Origin: Mycolicibacterium madagascariense
GTDB taxonomy: Bacteria; Actinomycetota; Actinomycetes; Mycobacteriales; Mycobacteriaceae
Length of the DNA stretch: 64,000 bases
Direction: 5' to 3'
Assembly (NCBI RefSeq): GCF_010729665.1
Contig: NZ_AP022610.1
Span: forward strand, 372,001-436,000
The notes under the pieces are model-generated. The model ran no database searches. It was not told the origin of the DNA and saw nothing but the letters and a program-made list of their open reading frames with translations. A program made the translations under genes and the position numbers. This document shows positions 26,255 through 34,783 of the stretch, one piece after another (position 1 is the stretch's first letter; each line of letters opens with the position of its first letter).

Positions 26255-27415
26255 ATGGCCTTCGACTACACGCGAATGACCGCCACCTGCGCCATCGATT
26301 CACCCGCCGACGCCACCACCCTGCCCCCCGAGGTCTACGGCAGCGACGAGCTCTACGCCGACGAGGTCGACCGCATCTTCAGACGCGGCTGGATCCCGCT
26401 GTGCCGCATGGAGCAGATCCCGACCGACGGCAGTTACTACAGCATCGACATCCTGGGCACCCCGCTGGTGGTCACCCGCGATCGGCACTCCGAGGTCCGG
26501 GTGCTCTCGCGCAACTGCACGCACCGCTGGATGGAACTCTGCAGCGGCGCCGGCGAGGCCAAGGTGCTGCAGTGTCCGTACCACCTGTGGTCGTTCGGTC
26601 TCGACGGCCACCTGGCCGGCGCACCGGAGATGAAGCAGTCCAACGGCTTCAACCGCGCCGACTACGGGCTCAAGCAGTTCCGGCACGAGGTGTGGAAGGG
26701 GTTCGTCTTCGTCAACCTCGACGGGCAGGCCACGCCGGTGGCCGAGCAGCTGGCCGGGCTCGCCGAACAGGTCGACCCCTACGACTTCGAGAACTACCAG
26801 ACCGTCGAGCACACCGAATGGGGTGAGTGCGAATGGGATTGGAAGATCATGGTCGACAACTTCATGGAGTGCTACCACCACATGGGCCCGCACCGCGGGT
26901 CATTGGAGGACGAGTTCCCCGCCCACCTGAGCTCCACCGGTGAGGTCGGCCCCTACTTCACCACGATGTGGTCCGCGCAGGCGCCGGGTTACCCCATCAG
27001 CGCGCCGTTCATGGCGCCCGGTGCGGACACGCTCAGCCCCGAACACAGCCGCAAGACGCTGATCTTCATCGCCTACCCGCTGCTGCAGGTGGCGATGGGA
27101 CCGGGCTACATGTACTGGCTCAAGGTGCTGCCGCTGGGTGCCGGGCGCATCGAGGTGCATCTCGACATCGCCATGTCGCCTGCCGCGCTCGCCGCGCCGG
27201 AGTTCGAGGAGCGGCGCAACCAACTGGTCAAGTCGATCTGCGACATCCATCGCGAGGATCTCGACGTCTGCGCGGCCGTGCAGAAGGCCATCAACTCCGG
27301 GGTGACCGGTGTCGGCCGGCTGTCGCACCTGGAACGTCCGCTCTGGGAGTTCTACCGATACCTCGGTCGCGAACTGGGGCTCCTCGGCACGACCACTCTC
27401 GCATCCACCGGCTAG
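26255..27415 (+). CDS. Rieske non-heme iron oxygenase, alpha subunit
   Basis: 386 residues. The Rieske [2Fe-2S] ligands are Cys88 and His90 in CTHRW, and Cys107 and His110 in CPYHLW. The mononuclear iron site is DNFMECYHHMGPH (residues 201-213, ligands probably His208 and His213), a pattern seen in quaternary-amine and aromatic-amine monooxygenases such as the glycine betaine and carnitine enzymes. No beta subunit and no reductase is encoded nearby, so electrons must come from elsewhere. CCGAGGAGAC before ATG 26255 is a good ribosome binding site. It is 13 bases upstream of the glutamine-synthetase homologue. Confidence 0.92.
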   Translation: MAFDYTRMTATCAIDSPADATTLPPEVYGSDELYADEVDRIFRRGWIPLCRMEQIPTDGSYYSIDILGTPLVVTRDRHSEVRVLSRNCTHRWMELCSGAGEAKVLQCPYHLWSFGLDGHLAGAPEMKQSNGFNRADYGLKQFRHEVWKGFVFVNLDGQATPVAEQLAGLAEQVDPYDFENYQTVEHTEWGECEWDWKIMVDNFMECYHHMGPHRGSLEDEFPAHLSSTGEVGPYFTTMWSAQAPGYPISAPFMAPGADTLSPEHSRKTLIFIAYPLLQVAMGPGYMYWLKVLPLGAGRIEVHLDIAMSPAALAAPEFEERRNQLVKSICDIHREDLDVCAAVQKAINSGVTGVGRLSHLERPLWEFYRYLGRELGLLGTTTLASTG

Positions 27416-27428
27416 GAAGGGCTTTCAC

Positions 27429-28814
27429 ATGACCACGGTGTTGAACGGGCAGCACGCCCAACCCGGGACGGCGACCACGGCGGCGGCGGTCGCCGACCGG
27501 CTCGCGGAGTCCGGCGTCAAGTACGCGGCCATCAGCTTCGTCGACATGCACGGCAAGCCCAAGGCCAAGATGGTGCCGCTCAACCACCTCGGGCAGGCGA
27601 CGAAGGGCTCGGAGATGTTCACCGGCGCCGCCCTGGACGGCGTGCCGCAGGACGTCAACGACGACGAGGTCGCGCCACACCCCGACCTCGACGCGGGCAT
27701 CATCACCCCGTTCAACCGCGAGGTCGCCTGGTTCCCCGGGGACCTGTGGATCGGCGACGCGCCGTTCGAGGCGTGCAGCCGTCAGATCCTCAAGCGGGTC
27801 ACGGCGGACGCCGCCACGCTGGGCTACACCTTCAACCTCGGGATCGAGACGGAGTTCTTCCTGCTGACCGACGACCGCGTCGGCACGCCCGCCCCGGCCA
27901 GTCTCGACGACGACCTCGACAAGCCCTGCTACGACCTGCGCGGGCTGCTGCACAACTACGGCATCGTCGACGAGATCGTCACGGCGATGAACGAATTGGG
28001 TTGGGATGTCTACTCGTTCGACCACGAAGACGGCAACGGCCAGTTCGAGACCGACTTCACCTACACCGACGCGGTGTCGATGTCGGATCGGTTCGTCTTC
28101 TTCCGGATGATGGTCGGTGAGATCGCACGCAAGCACGGGCTGTTCGCGTCGTGGATGCCCAAGCCCTTCGCCGACCGGACGGGCAGCGGTGCGCACTACA
28201 ACATGTCGCTGGCGGGCACCGACGGCGCGAACCTGTTCGAGGCGACCGACGACCCGCGCAACTGTGGGTTGTCCACGCTGGGCTATCAGTTCATCGCCGG
28301 CGTGCTGCGGCATGCCCCGGCGATCTGCGCCGTGATTGCCCCGACGGTCAACAGCTACAAGCGATTGGTCAAGCAGGGCAGCATGTCCGGTCTCACCTGG
28401 GCGCCGATCTTCGCCTGCTACGGAGACAACAACCGCACCAACATGCTGCGGATCCCGCGGGGCGGTGGCCGCGTCGAGTGTCGCGCCGCCGACAGCGCCA
28501 ACAACCCCTACCTCGGGGCGGCGCTGATGCTCGCGGCGGGTCTCGAGGGCATCCGCGAGGGTCTCGACCCCGGTGAGCCCAACCGCGACAACCTCTACCG
28601 GCTGTCCGACGCCGATCTCGTCGAGCGCGGAATCGGTTGGCTACCAAGGTCGTTGGACGGTGCCATCGACGCGTTGGAGAGCGATCCGCTGGCGCGGTCG
28701 GTGTTCGGCTCCGCCATGTTCGACTCCTTCGTCTCGGAGAAGCGTCTGGAGTGGGAGTCCTACACCGCGCACGTGTCGGCGTGGGAGACCGATCGCTACC
28801 TGAGGTTCTTCTAG
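27429..28814 (+). CDS. Glutamine synthetase-family ligase, probable gamma-glutamylamide synthetase
   Basis: 461 residues with the GS fold: beta-grasp N-terminus (FVDMHGKPKAKMVPL), metal-site Glu in IETEFFLL, GNGQFE, HYNMSL in place of HVHQSL, and RVECRAADSANNPYLG. The ammonium-site segment FDGSSI of true glutamine synthetases reads FTGAAL here (residues 64-69), so the Asp and Ser that bind ammonium are absent. Known GS homologues with such changes join glutamate to organic amines (PuuA, GlnA3/GlnA4, gamma-glutamylanilide synthase). With the adjacent Rieske oxygenase this suggests gamma-glutamylation of an amine before or after oxidation. A type III glutamate-ammonia ligase annotation would be the standard label. 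Confidence 0.86.
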   Translation: MTTVLNGQHAQPGTATTAAAVADRLAESGVKYAAISFVDMHGKPKAKMVPLNHLGQATKGSEMFTGAALDGVPQDVNDDEVAPHPDLDAGIITPFNREVAWFPGDLWIGDAPFEACSRQILKRVTADAATLGYTFNLGIETEFFLLTDDRVGTPAPASLDDDLDKPCYDLRGLLHNYGIVDEIVTAMNELGWDVYSFDHEDGNGQFETDFTYTDAVSMSDRFVFFRMMVGEIARKHGLFASWMPKPFADRTGSGAHYNMSLAGTDGANLFEATDDPRNCGLSTLGYQFIAGVLRHAPAICAVIAPTVNSYKRLVKQGSMSGLTWAPIFACYGDNNRTNMLRIPRGGGRVECRAADSANNPYLGAALMLAAGLEGIREGLDPGEPNRDNLYRLSDADLVERGIGWLPRSLDGAIDALESDPLARSVFGSAMFDSFVSEKRLEWESYTAHVSAWETDRYLRFF

Positions 28815-29593
28815 TGGCTGCCGGCAACCCGGTCGCCGTCGTCACCGGAGGGGGCCGCGGCATCGGCGCGGGCATCAGCACCGCGCTGGCCCGGCACGGC
28901 TTCGACGCCGTCATCGGCTGGACCTCGGACGAGGACTCCGCGGTCAAGACGGCGGCCCGGATCGGCGAGACCACCTCGGCCCGAACCCTTCTGGTGCGCG
29001 GTGACGTCGCCGACGAGCAAACGTCGAAGGACCTCGCCGCGGCCGCGCTCGCCGAGTTCGGCCGACTGGACTGCTGGGTCAACAACGCGGGCTACATGGC
29101 GGCGGGATCGATCCTGGAACTGACCGGCGATCAGGTCCGGCGGTGCTTCGAGATCAACCTGCTGGGGACGTTCTACGGCATCCAGAGCGCGGCGGCGGCC
29201 ATGGGGGAGGCGGGTGGTCGCATCGTCAACATCTCCTCCGAGGCGGGCATCCGGGCCTGGCCGCTCTACGGCGCCTACGCCCCGTCCAAGTTCGCGCAGA
29301 TCGGACTCGGACAGGTCGCGGCGCTGGAGTTGGGGCGACGGGGCATCACCGTGAACACCGTGTGCCCGGGCATCATCGAGACCGACATGGTGCTCGACAA
29401 GTGGGCTGCCGAGTCGGCCGTCACGCAGACGCCGGTCGCCGACATCCGTGCTGCCGTCACGGCCGAGACGTTGACCGGAGCCCTGTGCACCCCCGAGGAC
29501 GTCGGCGACGCCGTCGCCTGGTTGGCCAGTGCGTCCGCGGGAAGCGTGACGGGACAGTCGATCTGCGTGAACGCCGGGGTGACACTCCATTGA
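28814..29593 (+). CDS. SDR-family NAD(P)-dependent oxidoreductase
   Basis: 259 residues. The cofactor motif TGGGRGIGAGI is at residues 10-20, NNAG follows, the catalytic Ser is in VNISSEAG and Tyr/Lys in YAPSKFAQ (where the usual YxxSK is YAPSK). The stop-start junction TAGTG couples it to the glutamine-synthetase homologue. It is probably a later oxidation or reduction step in the same catabolic route. Substrate not known. Confidence 0.88.
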   Translation: MAAGNPVAVVTGGGRGIGAGISTALARHGFDAVIGWTSDEDSAVKTAARIGETTSARTLLVRGDVADEQTSKDLAAAALAEFGRLDCWVNNAGYMAAGSILELTGDQVRRCFEINLLGTFYGIQSAAAAMGEAGGRIVNISSEAGIRAWPLYGAYAPSKFAQIGLGQVAALELGRRGITVNTVCPGIIETDMVLDKWAAESAVTQTPVADIRAAVTAETLTGALCTPEDVGDAVAWLASASAGSVTGQSICVNAGVTLH

Positions 29594-30333
29594 CGCGGCA
29601 CTGGGGCGAGCTGTCCTCCCGGCAACTGGCGGATCGCTTCGCAACCGACCCCGACACCGTGGTGCTCATACCGGTCGGCGCGACCGAACAGCACGGTCCG
29701 CATCTGCCGGTCGGCACCGACACCATCGTCGCGGCGGCGCTGGCCGACGCGGCTGCCGGTGACGTCGCACTGGTGTTGCCGCCCTTGGCGTTCGGCGCCA
29801 GCCAGTTCCACGGCACGGAGCTGGCCGGCACGATCGCCTGCACCGGCCACGAGACCGCGGCCGCGGCGCTGCGCGTCGCCGCGGCCTGTGCCGACTCCGG
29901 CGCGCGCCGGGTGCTCTTCGTCAACGGGCACGTCGGCAATGCCGCGCCGCTGTGGATCGCGTGCGACGACTTCCGACACCGGTTCCCCGACAGCGGTGTC
30001 GGGGTCATGCAGTGGTGGGAGCTGTCCCCCGATATCGCCCAGCGGGCCACCGCCGACGCCGTGGACTGGCACGCCAACGCCGCCGAGACGTCGCTGATGC
30101 TGGTGCTGCGTCCCGAGCTGGTCGACGTCGAGCAGATGCGCACCGCCGACGACCCCGATCGCACCGCGGGCGTCGTGTTCCGCTACCCGGTGCAGCACGT
30201 CTCCACCAACGGTGTCACCGGTCATCCCTCGCGGGCCTCGAAGACGTTAGGCCTCGAACTGTGGAACGACGTGGTCGCCGCGGCACGGGCGATGGTCGTC
30301 GCCGCACATGACGAGGTGCCACCATTGAGGTAG
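29590..30333 (+). CDS. Creatininase-family amidohydrolase
   Basis: 247 residues of the creatininase/MftE superfamily. Metal ligands are visible in GATEQHGPHLPVGTDT (Glu, His, Asp), FVNGHVGNAAP (His) and AAETSLM (Glu). It hydrolyses a cyclic or linear amide in family members. The TTG start overlaps the SDR stop by 4 bases (TTGA). In context it could release glutamate from a gamma-glutamyl conjugate, or open a ring; both are inference. The true mycofactocin MftE is excluded because no mft genes are nearby. Confidence 0.85.
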   Translation: MTRHWGELSSRQLADRFATDPDTVVLIPVGATEQHGPHLPVGTDTIVAAALADAAAGDVALVLPPLAFGASQFHGTELAGTIACTGHETAAAALRVAAACADSGARRVLFVNGHVGNAAPLWIACDDFRHRFPDSGVGVMQWWELSPDIAQRATADAVDWHANAAETSLMLVLRPELVDVEQMRTADDPDRTAGVVFRYPVQHVSTNGVTGHPSRASKTLGLELWNDVVAAARAMVVAAHDEVPPLR

Positions 30334-30352
30334 TGCGCATCGGTGCGCGCCG

Positions 30353-30358
30353 TACCAT
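30353..30358 (+). promoter_or_regulatory. -10 element (TACCAT), leaderless promoter of the TetR gene
   Basis: TACCAT is 7 bases before GTG 30366. It lies within 30 bases of the creatininase stop, so the regulator may have its own transcript as well as read-through. Confidence 0.5.
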
Positions 30359-30365
30359 CTCTGGC

Positions 30366-31061
30366 GTGCCGTCACGGGAATCGCAGGCCGCCGATCCGGG
30401 TTCGCCGAGGGCGCGCATCATCAACGCCGCGACGAAGTTGTTCTCCGAGAAGGGGTACGCGCGGACCACGATGAGCGACATCGCCCGCGCGTCCGGGTTG
30501 CAGCAGTCCTCCCTCTACTACTGGTTCCGCAACAAGGAGGGGCTGCTGCAGGAGACGCTGCTGGTGAATCGGGCCCCATTGGACTTCATCGCCGAGGTGG
30601 GTGCGGGCTCCGGCTCGCCCGCGGTGAAGCTGTACCGCTTATTGCGCTACGACACACTGCAACTCGCCCTGTCGCCGATCGACTTCAACGAGATTCAGCG
30701 CATCGCCCACGAGCAGCGCAGCGAGTTCGGTCAGTTCTGGACGGACTACGAGCGGCTCAAGCAGTGGGCGGCCGACCTCATCGGCGCCGCGATCAGCGAG
30801 GGCAGGTTCGTCGACTGCGACAGGGACGAGACGGCGGGGCTGCTGCTCAACTTCGACGAGGGCGCCCAGAAGCGCACCCGGCTGCACACCGACGAGGGGG
30901 ATCGCGCGGACGAGGCGATCCGGGTGGCCGAGCAGGTCGCCGTCATCGCGGTGCGCAGTCTGCTGAAGCGGCCCAGCGACATCACCCGCGTCACGGCGCA
31001 GGCCGCGCAGTTCGACGACGTGGAACTGGCACTGCGCGTGATACGGCGGCAGTCCGACTGA
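30366..31061 (+). CDS. TetR-family regulator of the amine cluster
   Basis: 231 residues. The helix-turn-helix occupies about residues 15-60 (RIINAATKLFSEKGYARTTMSDIARASGLQQSSLYYWFRNKEGLL). The ligand domain is long and contains several Asp/Glu-rich turns (CDRDETAGLLLNFDEG). GTG 30366 is supported by the leaderless -10; an earlier GTG at 30333 overlapping the creatininase stop is possible. It is the last gene of the permease-to-creatininase cluster and the best candidate for its controller. Confidence 0.86.
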   Translation: MPSRESQAADPGSPRARIINAATKLFSEKGYARTTMSDIARASGLQQSSLYYWFRNKEGLLQETLLVNRAPLDFIAEVGAGSGSPAVKLYRLLRYDTLQLALSPIDFNEIQRIAHEQRSEFGQFWTDYERLKQWAADLIGAAISEGRFVDCDRDETAGLLLNFDEGAQKRTRLHTDEGDRADEAIRVAEQVAVIAVRSLLKRPSDITRVTAQAAQFDDVELALRVIRRQSD

Positions 31062-31065
31062 GGGC

Positions 31066-31512
31066 TCAGCCCGCGTAGACGATCTCCTCGAACGGCCATG
31101 CGTCGTCCAGCCATTCGCGCACCGCAGCGCGCAGCACCCGATCGAGGTCGGCGACGTCGGCGCGCACCCAGGACCGCACGTGGACGCTGCCCGGCGTCGG
31201 TCCGGGGTCGAGGTAGAGGCAGCCGATGACGTGGTCGCCGTCGGGCGCGAGGACCGTGTAGGCGAAGGCCACCCGCTGCTCGAACTCCTCGGCGTGCTGA
31301 ACCAGGTCGGCGAGGTTGCGCTCCGGGGTGTACCCGCCGTCCGGCGGCCAACTGCGACCCTCGAAACCGGGGGTGTGCCGAATGTGGTCGATGCTCGACG
31401 TCCACGCGGCCAGGTCGGCGGTGTTGTGTTGCGGCCCAAGGGGTTCCAACCGAAACCGTGCCGCCCGAAGATCGGGCGGCACGGCGAAGTCGTCGGGAAC
31501 CAGAGGCGTCAC
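31066..31512 (-). CDS. GNAT-like N-acetyltransferase domain protein
   Basis: 148 residues. It resembles GNAT acetyltransferases: an N-terminal RFRLEPLGPQHN strand, central beta-strands AFAYTVLAPDGDHVIGCLYLDPG, then VRSWVRADVADLDRVL with a helix, and C-terminal WPFEEIVYAG. The acetyl-CoA P-loop (Q/RxxGxG/A) is not clearly present, so activity is doubtful. GTG start. It converges on the TetR gene with a 4-base gap. Function unknown. Confidence 0.7.
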   Translation of the reverse strand: MTPLVPDDFAVPPDLRAARFRLEPLGPQHNTADLAAWTSSIDHIRHTPGFEGRSWPPDGGYTPERNLADLVQHAEEFEQRVAFAYTVLAPDGDHVIGCLYLDPGPTPGSVHVRSWVRADVADLDRVLRAAVREWLDDAWPFEEIVYAG

Positions 31513-31557
31513 GTCACGACGTCAGTCGCGGGGTGACACCTCGACGCGGACCACGGG

Positions 31558-31842
31558 TCATCGCGTCTTGGCACCGCGGCGGCCGGTGATGCCGAGGTAG
31601 CCGGCGATGAGGATGACCGCGAAGACGATGCCGACCAGGAACGGAATGATCTTGAAGCCGCCGTTCTGGTTCGAGTACCCCAGCTTGTAGGACACCCAGG
31701 TACCGAGGAACGAGCCGATGGCGCCAAGCACGATCGTCATGATCATGCCGATGTTCTGCTTGCCCGGCATGACGAGACGCGCGAGCGCGCCGACGATGAG
31801 ACCGACGACGATGGCGCCGATGAGGGTTCCGATCATTTCCAC
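31558..31842 (-). CDS. GlsB/YeaQ/YmgE family stress-response membrane protein, second copy
   Basis: 94 residues, three hydrophobic helices, with GALARLVMPGKQNIGM after helix 1 and GAIGSFLGTWVSYKLG in helix 2. It aligns along its length with the protein at 2217-2498. The start ATG 31842 has CAAGGAGTGG upstream (ribosome binding site). A SigF-like promoter is suspected upstream. It lies between the acetyltransferase-like gene and the MocR gene, all on the minus strand. Confidence 0.88.
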   Translation of the reverse strand: MEMIGTLIGAIVVGLIVGALARLVMPGKQNIGMIMTIVLGAIGSFLGTWVSYKLGYSNQNGGFKIIPFLVGIVFAVILIAGYLGITGRRGAKTR

Positions 31843-31873
31843 TCCTTGAGCCGTGATGAATACCGAACGCGGT

Positions 31874-31898
31874 GTACCCGCCAGAGCGGGACTGAACC
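31874..31898 (-). promoter_or_regulatory. Possible SigF/SigB-type promoter
   Basis: On the minus strand GGTTC (31894-31898) and GGGTAC (31874-31879) are separated by 14 bases. The consensus is GGTTT-N15-17-GGGTAT, so the spacing is slightly short. It would fit a stress-induced membrane protein. Confidence 0.35.
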
Positions 31899-31914
31899 AT
31901 CGCTGACCGCTCGG

Positions 31915-33252
31915 TCAAAGATTGGTGTGTGCGTCGACGACCCGCCGCACGGTCTCCAGCGCGGCGCGTAGGGCCGCGGGTTCGGCCGAGCCGAGCGCCA
32001 GTCGGACCGCGTGCGGCACGTGGGCGGAGGTGGTGAACGGTTCGGCCGTCGAGACCGACACGTGCTCGGCGAGCAGGGCCGCTGCGATCCGATCGGCGCG
32101 CACCTCGTCGGGCAGCGGGAGCCACAGGAAGTACGACGACGGATGTCCGACGACGGGCAGCCCGGCCAACACCTCGCGGGCGATGGCCTGACGGGCTGCG
32201 GCGTCGGCCCGCTTGCTCGCCTCCAACCGGTCGACGGTGCCGTCGTCGAGCCAGCGGCAGGCGATTCCCGTCATCAACGCGGGGGTGTTCCAGGTGGTCG
32301 TGCGGATGGCACGTTCGATCGATGGAACCAATGTCTGTGGGGCGCAGACGAACCCGATCCGAAGACCCGTGGCGACGCTCTTGGACAATCCCGAGACGTA
32401 CACCGTGCGCTCCGGGGCGAGCGCCGCAAGGGGAGCGGGTGGCCGGTCAGCCAGGTACGCATACGCCGCGTCCTCGACGATGACGAGTTCGTGCCGGCGT
32501 GCGATGTCCGCCAGCCGTTCTCGATGCGCAACCGTGGTGACCCAGCCCAGCGGATTGTGGACGGTGGGCATCGCATAGACGGCGCGCACCCTCCTCGTCC
32601 TGCAGAGCCGTTCCAGCGCGTCGAGGTCCGTGGCGTCGGCCAGTGCGGGTAGGGAGGCCAACTCCAAACGCAACGTTCGAGCGAGCGCCGTGAACCCCGG
32701 GTAGCTCAGTGCGTCCACCGCGACGACGTCGCCGGGCTGCAGGAGCGCCAGGGCGGTGACGGCCAGGCCATGCTGGCCGCCGTTGACGATCAGCACCCGT
32801 TCGGCATCGACGGTCAAGCCGCGTCGCGCCAAATGCCGTGCGACGGAATCTCGTTCGTGATACCGACCGCCGTGGGGCTGATAGCGCAGGAGCGCGTCGA
32901 GGTCACCCGAGGAGGCGAGGTCCCTGAGCGCGGCGCGGAGGAGGTCGGCTTGTTCGGGCAGCGCGGGATAGTTGAAGGTGAGGTCGGTGACGTCGGCGGC
33001 CACGGCTTGCTGGTCGATGCCGTGGCTCGGGGGGAGGACGGTGTCCCTGACGAAGGTGCCCCGGCCGGGTTCCCCGCTCACCAGGCCGATGGCCTGCAAC
33101 TCGGCGTAGACCCGCGACGCGGTGACCAGGGCAAGCCCCTCGGTGCTCGCGAGCTGACGATGGGTGGGTAGTCGAGTGCCCGCCCGGAGCCGCCCGGACC
33201 GGATGTCCGCGGCCAGCGCATCCACGACGCGCTTGTATCGCGAGACCGGCAC
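31915..33252 (-). CDS. MocR-type regulator: GntR HTH fused to aminotransferase domain
   Basis: 445 residues. Residues 1-75 are a GntR winged helix (ADIRSGRLRAGTRLPTHRQLASTEGLALVTASRVYAELQAIG). The rest is a fold-type I aminotransferase domain with VVAVDALSYPGF, AVYAMPTVHNPLG, the PLP Lys in YVSGLSKSVATGLRIGF. MocR proteins use PLP as an effector and often control vitamin B6 or amino-acid genes. It is divergent from the DJ-1 family gene and may regulate it. GTG 33252 is supported by TACAAT 6 bases upstream. Confidence 0.92.
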   Translation of the reverse strand: MPVSRYKRVVDALAADIRSGRLRAGTRLPTHRQLASTEGLALVTASRVYAELQAIGLVSGEPGRGTFVRDTVLPPSHGIDQQAVAADVTDLTFNYPALPEQADLLRAALRDLASSGDLDALLRYQPHGGRYHERDSVARHLARRGLTVDAERVLIVNGGQHGLAVTALALLQPGDVVAVDALSYPGFTALARTLRLELASLPALADATDLDALERLCRTRRVRAVYAMPTVHNPLGWVTTVAHRERLADIARRHELVIVEDAAYAYLADRPPAPLAALAPERTVYVSGLSKSVATGLRIGFVCAPQTLVPSIERAIRTTTWNTPALMTGIACRWLDDGTVDRLEASKRADAAARQAIAREVLAGLPVVGHPSSYFLWLPLPDEVRADRIAAALLAEHVSVSTAEPFTTSAHVPHAVRLALGSAEPAALRAALETVRRVVDAHTNL

Positions 33253-33258
33253 CCGCGC

Positions 33259-33264
33259 ATTGTA
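33259..33264 (-). promoter_or_regulatory. -10 element (TACAAT), leaderless promoter of mocR-type gene
   Basis: TACAAT on the minus strand, 6 bases before GTG 33252, one mismatch from TATAAT. Confidence 0.6.
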
Positions 33265-33302
33265 TGCATGACAATTCTTTGATCGTCACGGACGAGCGGC
33301 CC

Positions 33303-33308
33303 TACGAT
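33303..33308 (+). promoter_or_regulatory. -10 element (TACGAT), leaderless promoter of the DJ-1 gene
   Basis: TACGAT, 7 bases before ATG 33316. Forms a divergent pair with the element at 33259. Confidence 0.6.
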
Positions 33309-33315
33309 CGCGGCC

Positions 33316-33942
33316 ATGCACATTTCGATCCTCACCTTCGAGGGCTACAACGAACTGGACTCGCTCATCGCCCTCGGTGTGCTCAATCGGGTGAAGCAAC
33401 CCGGTTGGCGCGTGTCGATCGCCGCTCCCGCTCCGCGTGTTCGGTCGATGAACGGGGTCGTGGTCGAGTCGATGGGCACGCTCGAAGAGGCAAGTGACGC
33501 CGACGCGGTGATCGTCGGTAGCGGAATTCGGACCCGCGAGGTCGTGGCCGACGGCGCGCTCCTGGCACGACTGCGGCTCGACCCGTCGCGCCAGCTGGTC
33601 GCCGCCCAGTGCTCGGGGACCCTGGTCCTGGCCACGCTCGGACTGCTCGATGGCGTCCCGGCGTGCACGGATCTGACGACGAAGCCGTGGGTGCAGGCGG
33701 CCGGCGTCGACGTGGTGAACCAACCCTTCTTCGCCAAGGAAAACGTCGCCACGGCGGGGGGCTGCCTGGCGTCGCCCTACCTGGCGGCCTGGGTGATCGC
33801 GCGCCTGGTCGGTGTCGACGCGGCCGCGAGCGCGCTGCACTACGTGGCTCCCGTCGGCGAGAAGGACGACTACGTGCAGCGGGCGATGCGCAACGTCAGT
33901 CCCTACCTGCCCGCGGGACGGGCGCTGACACCCGTGCGCTGA
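33316..33942 (+). CDS. DJ-1/PfpI-family protein
   Basis: 208-residue class-I glutamine-amidotransferase-like fold. The nucleophile elbow is Cys99 in AAQCSGTLVLA, with a Glu near the N-terminus (TFEGYNELDS) that may activate it. A C-terminal helix follows DAAASALHYVAPVGEKDDYV. Related proteins are isonitrile hydratases or glyoxalase/deglycase-like enzymes. It is divergent from the MocR-type regulator, which suggests that regulator controls it. Exact activity unknown. Confidence 0.86.
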   Translation: MHISILTFEGYNELDSLIALGVLNRVKQPGWRVSIAAPAPRVRSMNGVVVESMGTLEEASDADAVIVGSGIRTREVVADGALLARLRLDPSRQLVAAQCSGTLVLATLGLLDGVPACTDLTTKPWVQAAGVDVVNQPFFAKENVATAGGCLASPYLAAWVIARLVGVDAAASALHYVAPVGEKDDYVQRAMRNVSPYLPAGRALTPVR

Positions 33943-33984
33943 ACCGGTGCAACCGCTCCTCGTGTCGGGGCGCGCGTCGGCAGC

Positions 33985-33990
33985 TATCGT
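33985..33990 (+). promoter_or_regulatory. -10 element (TATCGT), leaderless promoter of cdh
   Basis: TATCGT, 6 bases before GTG 33997. Confidence 0.5.
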
Positions 33991-33996
33991 TCGGCG

Positions 33997-34779
33997 GTGC
34001 CGTCACACCGGTTTCGCCTCGGCGCCCTGCTGGCAGCGCTACTCCTCGTTCCGGCGGGCGTGGCCCACGCGGACGGTGACCCCAGCGCGCTGTGGCACAT
34101 CGTCGGTGACCGGTGCGTGCCGAATGAGGTCGCCCACGGCGATCCCGCGCCCTGTGCCGAGGTCGACCTCGCGCAGGGGTCGGCGGTGTTGAAGGATCTC
34201 GTCGGGCCCACCCAGTACCTGCTGATTCCGACCGTGCGTACGTCGGGGATCGACGACCCGGCCGTGCTGGCTCCCGGCAGGCCGAACTACTTCGCCGCGG
34301 CGTGGCGGGCCCGGTCGTTCGTCGACGCGACGGCGGGGTTCGCGCTGCCGCGGGACTGGCTGAGCCTGGCCATCAACTCGGCGTTCGCCCGTTCGCAGGA
34401 CCAACTGCACATTCACGTCGACTGCGTGAGCCGCGACGTGCATCGGGCGCTGCAGGATCAGGCCGCCGCGGTGGGTCCGACCTGGGCGCCGTTCCCGGTG
34501 CCTCTGGCCGGCCATCGGTACGACGCGAGGTGGGTCGGTGGGGACGCACTCGACGGCGTCGACCCGTTCACGTTGGTGGCCAACGAGATTCCCGGTGCTC
34601 GAGCCGACATGGCGGCCCGCACGATCGTCGTGGTCGGAGCTCTCGGCGCCGACCGCAGAGCGGGTTTCGTCGTCCTGACCGATCATGCGGATCCCGCGAC
34701 CGGCGACCTCGCCGAGGGTGAACAGCTTCAGGACCACGAGCTGTGCCCGCAGTTGGCGGCGGCCGCGCCTGGCAAGTGA
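33997..34779 (+). CDS. cdh: CDP-diacylglycerol diphosphatase
   Basis: 260 residues of the Cdh family (Rv2289-like), which hydrolyses CDP-diacylglycerol to phosphatidate and CMP. An N-terminal signal/anchor sequence (LGALLAALLLVPAGVAHA) ends near residue 25. The HIT-like motif SQDQLHIHVDC carries the catalytic histidines. The segments ALWHIVGDRCVPN and PRDWLSLAINSAFARSQDQ are typical. The protein acts at or outside the cytoplasmic membrane. It is monocistronic and convergent with the SRPBCC gene. Confidence 0.88.
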   Translation: MPSHRFRLGALLAALLLVPAGVAHADGDPSALWHIVGDRCVPNEVAHGDPAPCAEVDLAQGSAVLKDLVGPTQYLLIPTVRTSGIDDPAVLAPGRPNYFAAAWRARSFVDATAGFALPRDWLSLAINSAFARSQDQLHIHVDCVSRDVHRALQDQAAAVGPTWAPFPVPLAGHRYDARWVGGDALDGVDPFTLVANEIPGARADMAARTIVVVGALGADRRAGFVVLTDHADPATGDLAEGEQLQDHELCPQLAAAAPGK

Positions 34780-34783
34780 GCCG

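Noticed and set aside
27429..28814. Ordinary housekeeping glutamine synthetase
   Set aside because: The FDGSSI ammonium-site segment is FTGAAL, and the gene sits in a catabolic operon rather than near glnE or glnB-type genes.
29590..30333. Assignment of the creatininase-family protein as mycofactocin MftE
   Set aside because: No other mycofactocin genes (precursor, radical SAM enzyme) are nearby, and the cluster has a catabolic make-up.
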